NCBI GenBank assembly: GCA_029779995.1
Contig: JAKOZM010000084.1
Location: forward strand, 1-16,877
Reading direction: 5' to 3'
Length of the DNA: 16,877 nt
Source: Actinomycetes bacterium
GTDB lineage: Bacteria; Actinomycetota; Actinomycetes; S36-B12; UBA10799
The stretch's first letter is position 1, and each line of letters starts with the position of its first letter. The notes under the pieces are model-generated. The model saw only the letters and a list, made by a program, of their open reading frames with translations. It was not told where the DNA came from and searched no databases. Shown in pieces: positions 9,601 to 15,891 of this stretch. Position numbers and translations under genes: made by a program.

Positions 9601-10191
9601 CACCTCGGTGGTGAGGACCTTGACGCCGCGGCTCGGGACCGAGTCGTCGGCCAGAAGGTTCGCGGGGATGAGCAGCTCGGTGAAGTCGCCTTCCCGCTCG
9701 AACATGAACGGCATGGCGTGGTTCCAGTAGCGGCAGTAGTCCGCGAGCAGCAGGGCGTAGGCCTCGCCCTGCGCGTCATCGCTGCGGCGGGTGCCGTTGA
9801 GCAGTGCCGTGACCGTCTCCCGGGTCTTGGTGCCGACCACCTCGGCGTCGATGTTGCCGCGCTTGGCCTCGGCCAGAATCTCGGGCTGACCGGTCTGCAC
9901 GCCGACCTGTGGGGAGACGACACCGACGCCGGTGTAGCCGTTGGCGTCCATGAACCGCAGGGCGATGATCCGGTTGAACCAGGTGTATGCCACCCGGTCA
10001 GCCACCGCTGCCTTGCCCCTGTCGCCCCCACCGGCCGCCGTGACGGCCTTCTCCAGGGCTTCCACAGCCCCCCGCTGCTCTACCCGCTCGGGCGAGGCAG
10101 GAGCCAACACAACGGCGATCCGGGCAGTCACCTCGCGGATGAGCGCCGTACGCGCCCAGGTGGCGAACGACTTCAGCGGTGCGGTTTCCAT
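6676..10191 (-). CDS. pglX: BREX adenine-specific DNA methyltransferase PglX
   Basis: A 1171-residue N6-adenine DNA methyltransferase that marks host DNA in type 1 BREX. Seen: S-adenosylmethionine-binding motif I, DPACGSGH at 298-305, and catalytic motif IV, NPPY at 469-472 (VVVANPPYMGSS). Upstream of motif I is the helical region with TPHWIVRYLVENSLGRLW. The remaining roughly 700 residues should hold the target-recognition region and helical C-terminal domains. Coding sequence of about 514-914 is visibly poorer in GC than the rest (55-60 percent in sampled lines, against about 68 percent around motif I). The ATG overlaps the brxC stop by one base (TGATG), and no good ribosome site precedes it, so translation is probably coupled to brxC. 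No nuclease motif was seen. The length matches the 1100-1250 residues usual for type 1 PglX. Confidence 0.96.
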   Translation of the reverse strand: METAPLKSFATWARTALIREVTARIAVVLAPASPERVEQRGAVEALEKAVTAAGGGDRGKAAVADRVAYTWFNRIIALRFMDANGYTGVGVVSPQVGVQTGQPEILAEAKRGNIDAEVVGTKTRETVTALLNGTRRSDDAQGEAYALLLADYCRYWNHAMPFMFEREGDFTELLIPANLLADDSVPSRGVKVLTTEVCQDVEVIGWLYQFYISERKDEVFAGFKKNMKAGADEIPAATQLFTPHWIVRYLVENSLGRLWMLNQPSSHLVDQMQYYIAPVDEETDFLKIARPEELKVVDPACGSGHMLTYAFDLLYAVYEEEGYAPAEIPGLILTNNLYGVEIDPRAGALAAFALTMKARAKQRTFFTKQVEPNVCVLEAIRFTPDEIDFLLTRGGDKHAEAAFWNQFEHADTLGSLIQPNSELVARLKQHLSELDDGGDILLADVLDRAERGVAQAEILGASYHVVVANPPYMGSSNMAAVLETFIQEQLPDAKADLFATFIDRGQTLAMRGGLIAMIAKQNWLFRPAFSSLRSKLLAAHQLEQVAHFGPGAFDSLSGEVASTAAFILKLRDRSGRECWFARLVDGENEAAKESELRGAVEDDRKVSRRKLSDFLAIPGAPVCYWMSDAGLTALSSGPFLGDVLNPREGMATGNNARYLRFWWEVSASSSLRNALSRDDALATGKRWFPYNKGGGPRRWYGHDEYVVDWYRDGYELQTTLHPSGSRIWAHNFNLEFIFREAVSWSSITSRGLALRYYPPGFLFDATGLCAYPRRDRGSMFAALALVNSKYGSEFADLLNPTHHFKAGDFARLPLPKVDGERIGQLALQAIEIAHLDWISQETAPGFASPLVDLTAGPTSAWVTNYREIGEARTAELCGIEQAIQDEVGTALDEDGGESTPVDRASITLFGNAMYEHGSSEDPEADAERDVVLDLISYAFGCMFGRYSLDEPGLILADQGATLQDYLAKVPDPTFMPDADNVIPIVDGDWFEDDVVARFRAFLRVAFGEQHFEENLRFVTESLGVKDIRDYFVRSFYRDHVQRYKKRPIYWLFSSPRGSFNALIYMHRYTPSTVSTVLNEYLREFTAKLTASLQQQERLAAGGGTPRQQAAAQKEADRLRKVLLELEEYEHDVLYPLASRQLAIDLDDGVKANYPKFGAALKKISGLEASDE
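7450..8650 (-). other. Low-GC segment of pglX (probable target-recognition region)
   Basis: Inside pglX, hand-counted 60-base lines give 55 percent (7981), 60 percent (8041) and 57 percent (8161) G+C, against about 68 percent for the line at 9241 near motif I. The segment encodes roughly residues 514-914, C-terminal to the NPPY motif, where BREX methyltransferases are expected to read their target. I infer a region exchanged by recombination. The edges are approximate. Confidence 0.45.
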
Positions 10192-13100
10192 CAGAGCGAG
10201 ATTCGCTTTCCATCGTTCAGGGTCTTCACGAGCGCCCCCCGCAGAGCCTCGAGGTAGCGGTCGACGTCCTCCTCCGTCTCAAGCACCCCGCTGACGCCGG
10301 CGGCCGAGATGGTCCTGACCGACACGGTTTGCTTCGGCGGCGGCGTGTCATCGTCTCCATCACCGCCTCCCTGCTGTGCGGCGGCCAGCTGGTCGAGCAG
10401 GCTTGGGTAAACCGTCTCCTCAAAGCTCGAGCCGGTCTCCCGGATGAGGGCGACCTGGTTCTGGGCGCGGACGCGGGAGATCGTCTGGTCGACCCGGCGC
10501 AGCGCATTCTCCTGGGCGTCCGGGGTCGCCTTGGCGTAGAAGGCGCTCGCTTCGATCTCGGCCCTGCGTCCCTCGATCGCCTCGACAACCTCGGTGCGGT
10601 TGCTGGCGACGACCTGATCGATCTGGGCGCGCAGCTGGTCGGTCGCCTGCTTGAGCTGGGCCATCTTGTTGCCGCGGAAGGCGTTCGGGTCGTCCAGTGC
10701 CACGCGCACGGTGGTGTCGCTGCCGGACGGCAGGTAGCCGAGGTTGCTGCTGTGGGCGTTCAGAAGGTCGACAGCCTGGTCGTAGATGGTCTTCTGTCCG
10801 CCGCTGAGGAAGGCCTGGATCGGGTCGATCGTGGACTCCTTGGCGTCGAGCAAGTCGTCGCCAAGGTTGAAGTCGGTCAGGTACCAGTCGTCGGGCTTGC
10901 CGACCACCTGGTCGAGCAGGTCGATCGGCACGGAGAGCTGGCTGACGAACGGGTACTTGGACCCGGTGACGGTGGCGTTGAGCTCGTCGCGCTTGGCCTT
11001 CAGCTTGTCGGCGCCGTGGCGGGCAAGCTCCGGCGGGTCCTTGGGGGTGTTGCCCTCGTCGAAGAAGTCGGTGCAGAACTTGCGGAAGGCGGCGACCTTG
11101 CGCTCGTCGAAGGTCTTCTGCGGTGACACCACTGCGTGGGCGTGCTTCTGGGTGTTGCGCAGCGCTGTGGCGACCTCGGAGCGCTTGAGGACGTTGCCGT
11201 CGACTGTGAGCGTGACCTTGGAGGTGCCGATCAGGAAGGCGATCAGGACTTCGATCGAGGCCAGGTCCCAGCCGTAGGGCTTGGTCGTGAAGGTGTCGAC
11301 GATGGTCTTGACCGTGACCTGCTCGCCGAGGGCCTCCTTGCGCAGGACGAACGACAGCACCTCTTCGGACGGCGCGAAGAGCTTGCTGGCGTCGTCGGCG
11401 TCGAACAGGCCGCTGTCGGGGTTGGCTGCCCCGGCGACCTGCTGCTCGCTGTAGGTCTTGCCGTCGAGCAGCTTGAGCTGGGTGTAGGTGCGGCTGATGA
11501 GGTCCTGGAAGCCATCGGTCACCCGGACCAGTGCGTCCTGGGAGCTGGAGGTGATGTCGGCGGCGTTGATGACCAGGGTGGACTTGCCCACTGAGGCCTT
11601 GACCCGCTCGATCAGCGCCTTCTCGCGGTCGATGTTCTGGGCGCCCTTGGTCTGGAGGATCTGGCCCTCGATGGCCGAGATCGAGGTGCCCTGCTTGCGC
11701 TTGATGTATTTTTCGGTCTTGATCAACAGGCGCAGATCTGCGAGTACCCGGGCGTCCGGCTCGAGGATGACGCGCAGCTCGTCCTTGCCCGCGCTGTGCA
11801 TGCGGATCTCTTCGGGCGAGTACGGGTATTCCGGGGAGATGAAGTGGACCGCCAGCTCACGCTGCGGACCGTGGGCCTGGTCGTCGAGCTTGAAGCCGAA
11901 CGGGAAGTCCTGCCCGTTCGTGGCGTAGCGGATCTTGCTGGTCTTGATGACGTCGCCGGACAGGATCCTGAACAGTCGACCGCTCAGCTCCGAGGCGTCG
12001 ATGTCGACGTTCTTGATCTCCTCCTCGATGACCTGCTCTTCGTTGGTCAGGTACTCGTAGGTGTTGCCGCTTCTCTGGATGTAGGTCTGCGTCTCCAGCG
12101 CGGTCAGGGCTTCCTTGACCTGCTCCGACAGAGCCGGGAGGTCGAGTCCGAAGCGGTCGTAGACCAGCACAGTGAGGTTGCGCGCGGTGGCCTGGAAGCT
12201 CTCCACGTACTTGACCAGGAACAGCGCCTTGAGCAGCCGGACCGCAAGGTCGTTGTCGAGGTTGCGCTCAGCGACGTCGATCGAGCGCTGGGCGGCCGAC
12301 TTCAGCGAGGCGCGGATGCCGGCGAACATGCTGTCGAACGTGGCGAGCTGGCCGACCTCGACGTTGCCGATGTCCTTGGCGACCTGCTGGACGACACCCA
12401 GCATCGAGCGCTCACCGACCGAGCTGTTGCGCCCCTCGAAGACGTTGTGGTCAGAGATGCCCTCGATCGCGGCCTGGAACAGCGGGAACTGGTAGCTGAC
12501 GTACGGGTAGGTCCCGACGAAGTGGGCCTCGTCTGTGTAGTTGCGGTAGGTCTTGGCTCCGTCGACGAAGTCGAACAGCGTCTTGAAGTTGGCGTGCTGC
12601 TCGGCGTAGATGACGCTCAGCGCGCCGGTACCGGCGTCGTTCTTCTGCAGCAGCCGCTTGCGGATGACCTCCTCGACGTCGGCGCTGGTCAGCTTGAGGC
12701 GGGTCTTGAACCGGGCCTGGATTTTGGAGAAGTCGTTGCCTTGCTGGCGGGTGCGGTCGCCGAGGACCTTCGCCATGTCCTCCTGTGAGGTTACGAAAAC
12801 CCACGCCCGGCCGGAGCACTTGGTGTTGAGCGACTCGGCGATGGTCTGCAGATTGAGCATCAACCTGGCGTCGGAGCCGATGAACTGGCCGACCTCGTCG
12901 ACGAAGAAGTTGAGCCGGAATGTGGGGTCACCCTGCGTGTCGAGCCAGGTCTTGACCTCGTCCGCGAAGTCCTCGATCGAGACTGAGTACGAGGCGCTGT
13001 ACTGCTTGATGATGTCGTCGGCCGTCCCACCGTTCACCTCGGCGAAGGCGCGGTCGATGCTCGGGCCTTCCAGGGCGCTCTGCTCGCGTCCCTGAGCCCA

Positions 13101-13667
13101 GGGGATGCCAGCGATGCGTTCGAAGGCTTTCTGGAAATCCTGGTATTGGCCGCGGTTGTCGAGGTCGCGCTCGAAGCGGGCGACGTGGCCCTGGTTGCCG
13201 TGGTAGCCGCGGGACTCGTCGAAGACCTTGACGAACACCTTGAGCAGGGCGTCGGTCTGGTCCTTGGCGATCAGTGTGGCCTTCTGGTCGATGTTGAACA
13301 GCAGGCTCTTCCCGGGTATGCGGTCGGCCTTGTTGAGCAGGCCGGGCAGGAAGGCGTCGGGGGTCTTGGCGCGGAAGCTGTCCGAGACCTTCTGCCGTGG
13401 GTAGTCCTGGCCCTCGACGTCGCCCAGCAGGTGGGCGAGCATCTTGAGCATGTGCGACTTCCCGGAGCCGAAGAAGCCGGAGATCCAGACGCCGTTGGCA
13501 TTGGTGTAGGAGGTGTACTCCTCGAGCAGGATCTCCAGCCCTTTGGCTGCCTCGTTGGTCAGGACGTACTCGTCGACCTCAGTGGCCAGGTGGGTGGCGT
13601 CATCGGCCTTGATGACGCCTTCGATGGGGCGTTGGATGTCCTTGGCGAAGATCTGGTCGAGCCGCAT
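10191..13667 (-). CDS. brxC: BREX P-loop ATPase BrxC
   Basis: Large BREX ATPase (PglY-related) of 1158 residues. Seen: the family's opening MRLDQIFAKDIQRPIEGVIK, Walker A GFFGSGKS at 64-71 followed by HMLKMLAHLLG, and a Walker B-like NFFVDEVGQ with Asp257-Glu258. The rest is long and largely helical, with a charged or low-complexity stretch near the end (GGDGDDDTPPPKQ). I chose ATG at 13667 because AGGAGG at 13683-13678 lies 10 bases upstream and because family members begin at this point. A GTG at 13676, overlapping the brxB stop as GTGA, would add MSS but sits only one base from that ribosome site. BrxC is essential for defence in studied type 1 systems, although its mechanism is unknown. 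The stop overlaps the pglX start by one base. Confidence 0.95.
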   Translation of the reverse strand: MRLDQIFAKDIQRPIEGVIKADDATHLATEVDEYVLTNEAAKGLEILLEEYTSYTNANGVWISGFFGSGKSHMLKMLAHLLGDVEGQDYPRQKVSDSFRAKTPDAFLPGLLNKADRIPGKSLLFNIDQKATLIAKDQTDALLKVFVKVFDESRGYHGNQGHVARFERDLDNRGQYQDFQKAFERIAGIPWAQGREQSALEGPSIDRAFAEVNGGTADDIIKQYSASYSVSIEDFADEVKTWLDTQGDPTFRLNFFVDEVGQFIGSDARLMLNLQTIAESLNTKCSGRAWVFVTSQEDMAKVLGDRTRQQGNDFSKIQARFKTRLKLTSADVEEVIRKRLLQKNDAGTGALSVIYAEQHANFKTLFDFVDGAKTYRNYTDEAHFVGTYPYVSYQFPLFQAAIEGISDHNVFEGRNSSVGERSMLGVVQQVAKDIGNVEVGQLATFDSMFAGIRASLKSAAQRSIDVAERNLDNDLAVRLLKALFLVKYVESFQATARNLTVLVYDRFGLDLPALSEQVKEALTALETQTYIQRSGNTYEYLTNEEQVIEEEIKNVDIDASELSGRLFRILSGDVIKTSKIRYATNGQDFPFGFKLDDQAHGPQRELAVHFISPEYPYSPEEIRMHSAGKDELRVILEPDARVLADLRLLIKTEKYIKRKQGTSISAIEGQILQTKGAQNIDREKALIERVKASVGKSTLVINAADITSSSQDALVRVTDGFQDLISRTYTQLKLLDGKTYSEQQVAGAANPDSGLFDADDASKLFAPSEEVLSFVLRKEALGEQVTVKTIVDTFTTKPYGWDLASIEVLIAFLIGTSKVTLTVDGNVLKRSEVATALRNTQKHAHAVVSPQKTFDERKVAAFRKFCTDFFDEGNTPKDPPELARHGADKLKAKRDELNATVTGSKYPFVSQLSVPIDLLDQVVGKPDDWYLTDFNLGDDLLDAKESTIDPIQAFLSGGQKTIYDQAVDLLNAHSSNLGYLPSGSDTTVRVALDDPNAFRGNKMAQLKQATDQLRAQIDQVVASNRTEVVEAIEGRRAEIEASAFYAKATPDAQENALRRVDQTISRVRAQNQVALIRETGSSFEETVYPSLLDQLAAAQQGGGDGDDDTPPPKQTVSVRTISAAGVSGVLETEEDVDRYLEALRGALVKTLNDGKRISL

Positions 13668-13672
13668 TGAGC

Positions 13673-14272
13673 TCACGCCTCCTGTTCCAGGATGTTCTTG
13701 GCTCGGTAGTACTGGTCGTCCTTGAGCCGACCAAATAGCACGAGCGATGAGCCCAGCGTGTCCGACTGCTCGTAGCGGCCGGGAAAGAACATGAGCATTG
13801 GTCTGTCCTTGACCACCGACTGCAGGTTGTTCAGCACGTTGTGCGAGCGGATGTAGGGGAATACCTCACCGATTCCGGTGAGGAAGAAGATGTCGAAGCT
13901 CTCAGTCGCGAGCCGTTCGCGGATCGCCGGGGCGATGTGCAGTTGTGGGTCGAGCATCCCCTGGAGCATCTCGCGGAAGTCGTCTTTGTCCTGATCCGGC
14001 TCGGCGGCCAGCACCCGGTCCCAGACATTCCGCTCCTTGAGCAGCTCGACCGACAGGTCGTACAAGTTGATCTCGAAGACTGTGATCCCGTGGGTCGCGA
14101 GCCGGTTCTTGACCCGCTTCTTGGCGGCCGCCACGGCGAGCGCGTCCTCGGGCGGGTACGGGTAGATGAAGAACGGGACCTCGTTTCCCAGGCCCTCCAT
14201 CTGGAGGAAGCGCCGGCCGCTGAGGACCGCGACCAGGTGTTCCTCCTGCTCCGGCAGAGTCTTCGGGATCAC
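13673..14272 (-). CDS. brxB: BREX protein BrxB (DUF1788)
   Basis: A 199-residue protein of the DUF1788/BrxB family, a small core factor of type 1 BREX. Seen: the family-like segments GRRFLQMEGLGNEVPFFIYP near residues 19-38, ITVFEINLYDLSVELL in the middle, and DIFFLTGIGEVFPYIRSHNV followed by PMLMFFPGRYEQSDTLGSSL, the typical strand-rich C-terminal half. It resembles a degenerate P-loop or nuclease-like alpha/beta fold, but I see no catalytic motif. It starts with GTG at 14272, overlapping the brxA stop as GTGA, so translational coupling is likely. The position between brxA and brxC is canonical. The biochemical role is unknown. Confidence 0.93.
   Translation of the reverse strand: MIPKTLPEQEEHLVAVLSGRRFLQMEGLGNEVPFFIYPYPPEDALAVAAAKKRVKNRLATHGITVFEINLYDLSVELLKERNVWDRVLAAEPDQDKDDFREMLQGMLDPQLHIAPAIRERLATESFDIFFLTGIGEVFPYIRSHNVLNNLQSVVKDRPMLMFFPGRYEQSDTLGSSLVLFGRLKDDQYYRAKNILEQEA
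13678..13683 (-). promoter_or_regulatory. Ribosome binding site deciding the brxC start
   Basis: AGGAGG on the minus strand, inside the last codons of brxB. It is 10 bases from ATG 13667 and 1 base from GTG 13676, so it favours the ATG as the start of brxC. Confidence 0.6.
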
Positions 14273-14901
14273 GATGCAGCCCCCTGCTCCGTCACAACTT
14301 GGGTCGGGAAGAAGCGCAGGTCGCTCGGCGTGCGGGCGCTCAGCCTCGTAGCCACCCGCCCGGATAACACAGCGGGCATGATGAAGCCCGCCTCCGACAG
14401 TAGCTCGGCCTCATGCAGCATCTTGAACACGTTTGACCTCAGCTTCTGCAGCGTCGACTCCTTGATGGTCGCCAGCTCCTCATGCCAGAGCGCCTTGGTC
14501 CGGACGAAGGTGTCGAAGTCCTCGTAGCCCAGCGTCGACGCGAGAGTGAGATACCGCTCACGCAGCACCTCTTCGGCGAACTCCCCAATGAACTCGTAAC
14601 GGCGGCAGGCGGCGACCCACATGAGGTGCGCCCGCTCCGAGCCGGTTGCAACCACCAGCAGCTCGACCTCGTCATCGGTCAGAGCCGACAGGCGCTTGAC
14701 AGTCTCGCGCACCAACCGGACGCCGGTGCGGTAAGTCCGGGCCTGCAGCAGGTTGCCCTCGACCGCCTCGTCGCGCACCTGCTCCCAGCCTCTTTGCTCA
14801 ACGTAGACGGGAGCGAGTAGTGCTCCCTCACGGGCAAGGAGAGCACCGGTCGTGAACGACAGGGCGTAGCGCCGAGGCGACGTCGCCAGCGCGTCGTTCA
14901 T
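14269..14901 (-). CDS. brxA: BREX protein BrxA (DUF1819)
   Basis: A 210-residue, mostly helical protein of the DUF1819/BrxA family, the first gene of type 1 BREX operons. Seen: an opening like RRYALSFTTGALLAREG, then a conserved-looking RTGVRLVRETVKRLSALTDDE and CRRYEFIGEFAEEVLRERYL. The family is reported to resemble NusB in fold and to bind nucleic acid; that is family knowledge, not read from this sequence. I chose ATG 14901 because AGGAG at 14913-14909 lies seven bases upstream. A TTG at 14928 in the same frame would add nine charged residues that do not look like the family. The gene lies 68 bases downstream of the HTH gene and overlaps brxB by four bases. Confidence 0.92.
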   Translation of the reverse strand: MNDALATSPRRYALSFTTGALLAREGALLAPVYVEQRGWEQVRDEAVEGNLLQARTYRTGVRLVRETVKRLSALTDDEVELLVVATGSERAHLMWVAACRRYEFIGEFAEEVLRERYLTLASTLGYEDFDTFVRTKALWHEELATIKESTLQKLRSNVFKMLHEAELLSEAGFIMPAVLSGRVATRLSARTPSDLRFFPTQVVTEQGAAS

Positions 14902-14908
14902 ACGGTCT

Positions 14909-14913
14909 CTCCT
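14909..14913 (-). promoter_or_regulatory. Ribosome binding site of brxA
   Basis: AGGAG within a purine run (minus strand, 14917-14907), seven bases before ATG 14901. It is strong support for the shorter brxA start over TTG 14928. Confidence 0.65.
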
Positions 14914-14969
14914 CTCCGGTTTCGGCAAAGTCGCTCAGGCTATCGGTAGCGGCCGACACTCCCGGCTGC

Positions 14970-15176
14970 TCACCTGGCGCCTGGAGCCAGGTCATCGCCC
15001 AACGAGGCAGCGTTCCCGCTCCGGACCCACTCATCGATCTCGCTGGCCTGGAACTTCCAGAGCCTGCCGACCTTATGAGCGGGCATGCCTTTCTCGGCGA
15101 TCCAGGCGTAGACCGTGTCGTTTGTGACGCCCAAATAGGCGGCGATGTCATCAGCAGACAACCAAGGCTCTGGCAT
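14970..15176 (-). CDS. Helix-turn-helix DNA-binding protein, excisionase/MerR type
   Basis: A 68-residue protein that is almost entirely one winged helix-turn-helix of the excisionase/AlpA-like (HTH_17) family. Seen: WLSADDIAAYLGVTNDTVYAWI, then KGMPAHKVGRLWKFQASEID followed by EWV. The GRLWKF and EIDEWV signatures are characteristic. It lies 68 bases upstream of brxA on the same strand with no visible terminator between them, so it is probably the first gene of the BREX transcript and may control it. It could instead be an excisionase or regulator of the mobile element. I chose ATG 15176; GGAGG is 11 bases upstream, a long but usable spacing. The frame stays open upstream to 15401, but that part is Arg/Gly-rich and does not look coding. 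Confidence 0.8.
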   Translation of the reverse strand: MPEPWLSADDIAAYLGVTNDTVYAWIAEKGMPAHKVGRLWKFQASEIDEWVRSGNAASLGDDLAPGAR

Positions 15177-15432
15177 AGCGACGTGATCCTCCGCTTCGGC
15201 AACCTGATCTAGCCGGGTATGTCCGAGCCTAGTCGTGGATCGTTTGGGTTTGACAGGTCGCGTAGTCCCACCCGCTGCTTTGCGATGACGTGGACACCGG
15301 GCATCTCCTCTCCCTCTCCTACTGCCTTCCCGCAAGGGTGCCCCACCCTGGGACAGATCATCCAGTGGTCGTCGTGATCCGCCAGGAGAAGCTAAGCGCA
15401 TTAGGAGTCAGGACGAGCCGGAGGAAGCCCCG
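15177..15432. promoter_or_regulatory. Divergent intergenic region between HTH/BREX and transfer genes
   Basis: A 256-base region between the outward-facing starts at 15176 (-) and 15433 (+). Promoters for both directions should lie here. I find no convincing paired -35/-10 boxes. A perfect TTGACA at 15250-15255 (+) has no matching -10 at 15-19 bases. A hairpin is present at 15335-15349, and GGAGGA about seven bases before ATG 15433 serves the plus-strand gene. No convincing ORF was seen within it. Confidence 0.5.
15335..15349. repeat. Perfect inverted repeat, possible operator
   Basis: AGGGTG and CACCCT form perfect 6-base arms around a CCC centre. The site lies in the divergent region, about 85 bases upstream of the plus-strand start and 160 bases upstream of the HTH start. 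It has no T-tract, so an operator is more likely than a terminator. Arms this short can arise by chance in GC-rich DNA. Confidence 0.25.
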
Positions 15433-15891
15433 ATGCAACGCTCACGACGGACGAACCCCTACCCGTTCACCTGGGAGATCCCGCTTGCGCTTGTCGTCGC
15501 GGTGCTCTTCCTGCTGCTGATGGGTGTGCAACTCGGTCGCTCAGCGGCGAACCTACTCGCCGGCAACGGGTGGGTCTTCGTCGACCGGGCCGCACTGTTC
15601 ACCAGCCTGCCCGGAATCATCAGCGGTCACGCCGACGGGGGGCTGGGCCCGCTGAGCCACCATCCCGGCCCCACCGTCTTGTGGGGCTCGATCGGCACTG
15701 CCGAGGCGATCATCCTGGTCGGCTGTGCTGCCGGGCTGAAGTGGGGGCTCGGCCGTTGGGGGCCCGGCCGCTTGCATGGCATGGCCACTCGCGCGGAGGC
15801 CGAGGTACTGCTGGGCAGGACCCGTCTGCGCAAGCACGCCAAGGTGATTCGGCCGGACGTGTACGGAGCCAGCACGGAGAGCAGCCGATGA
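15433..15891 (+). CDS. Small two-helix membrane protein of a conjugation module
   Basis: A 152-residue membrane protein. Seen: a short basic N-terminus (MQRSRRTNPYPFTW), a first transmembrane helix at about 16-36 (LALVVAVLFLLLMGVQLG), a roughly 45-residue extracytoplasmic loop, a second helix at about 82-104 (VLWGSIGTAEAIILVGCAAG), and a basic cytoplasmic tail with ATRAEAEVLLGRTRLRKHAK followed by VIRPDVYG. That tail resembles the linker between the membrane helices and the ATPase domain of actinobacterial VirD4/TraG coupling proteins. The stop overlaps the start of the coupling ATPase as ATGA. I infer that it anchors that ATPase at the membrane. The start is ATG 15433, with GGAGGA upstream. 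Confidence 0.7.
   Translation: MQRSRRTNPYPFTWEIPLALVVAVLFLLLMGVQLGRSAANLLAGNGWVFVDRAALFTSLPGIISGHADGGLGPLSHHPGPTVLWGSIGTAEAIILVGCAAGLKWGLGRWGPGRLHGMATRAEAEVLLGRTRLRKHAKVIRPDVYGASTESSR

Noticed and set aside
8800..10257. A 485-codon plus-strand open frame antisense to pglX
   Set aside because: It is a mirror frame of a clearly functional methyltransferase. Its translation is Val/Leu/Gly/Asp-repetitive with no recognisable motif, as expected opposite GC-rich codons.
14902..14928. TTG 14928 as the brxA start
   Set aside because: ATG 14901 has an AGGAG site at ideal spacing, and that site would lie inside the coding sequence of the longer form.
15250..15255. Perfect TTGACA as a -35 box for the transfer genes
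   Set aside because: There is no -10-like hexamer 15-19 bases downstream; the nearest AT-containing candidate is about 25 bases away.
15177..15401. N-terminal extension of the HTH gene up to 15401
   Set aside because: The added residues are Arg/Gly/Pro-rich and unlike the compact 60-70 residue family. ATG 15176 starts exactly where the domain begins.
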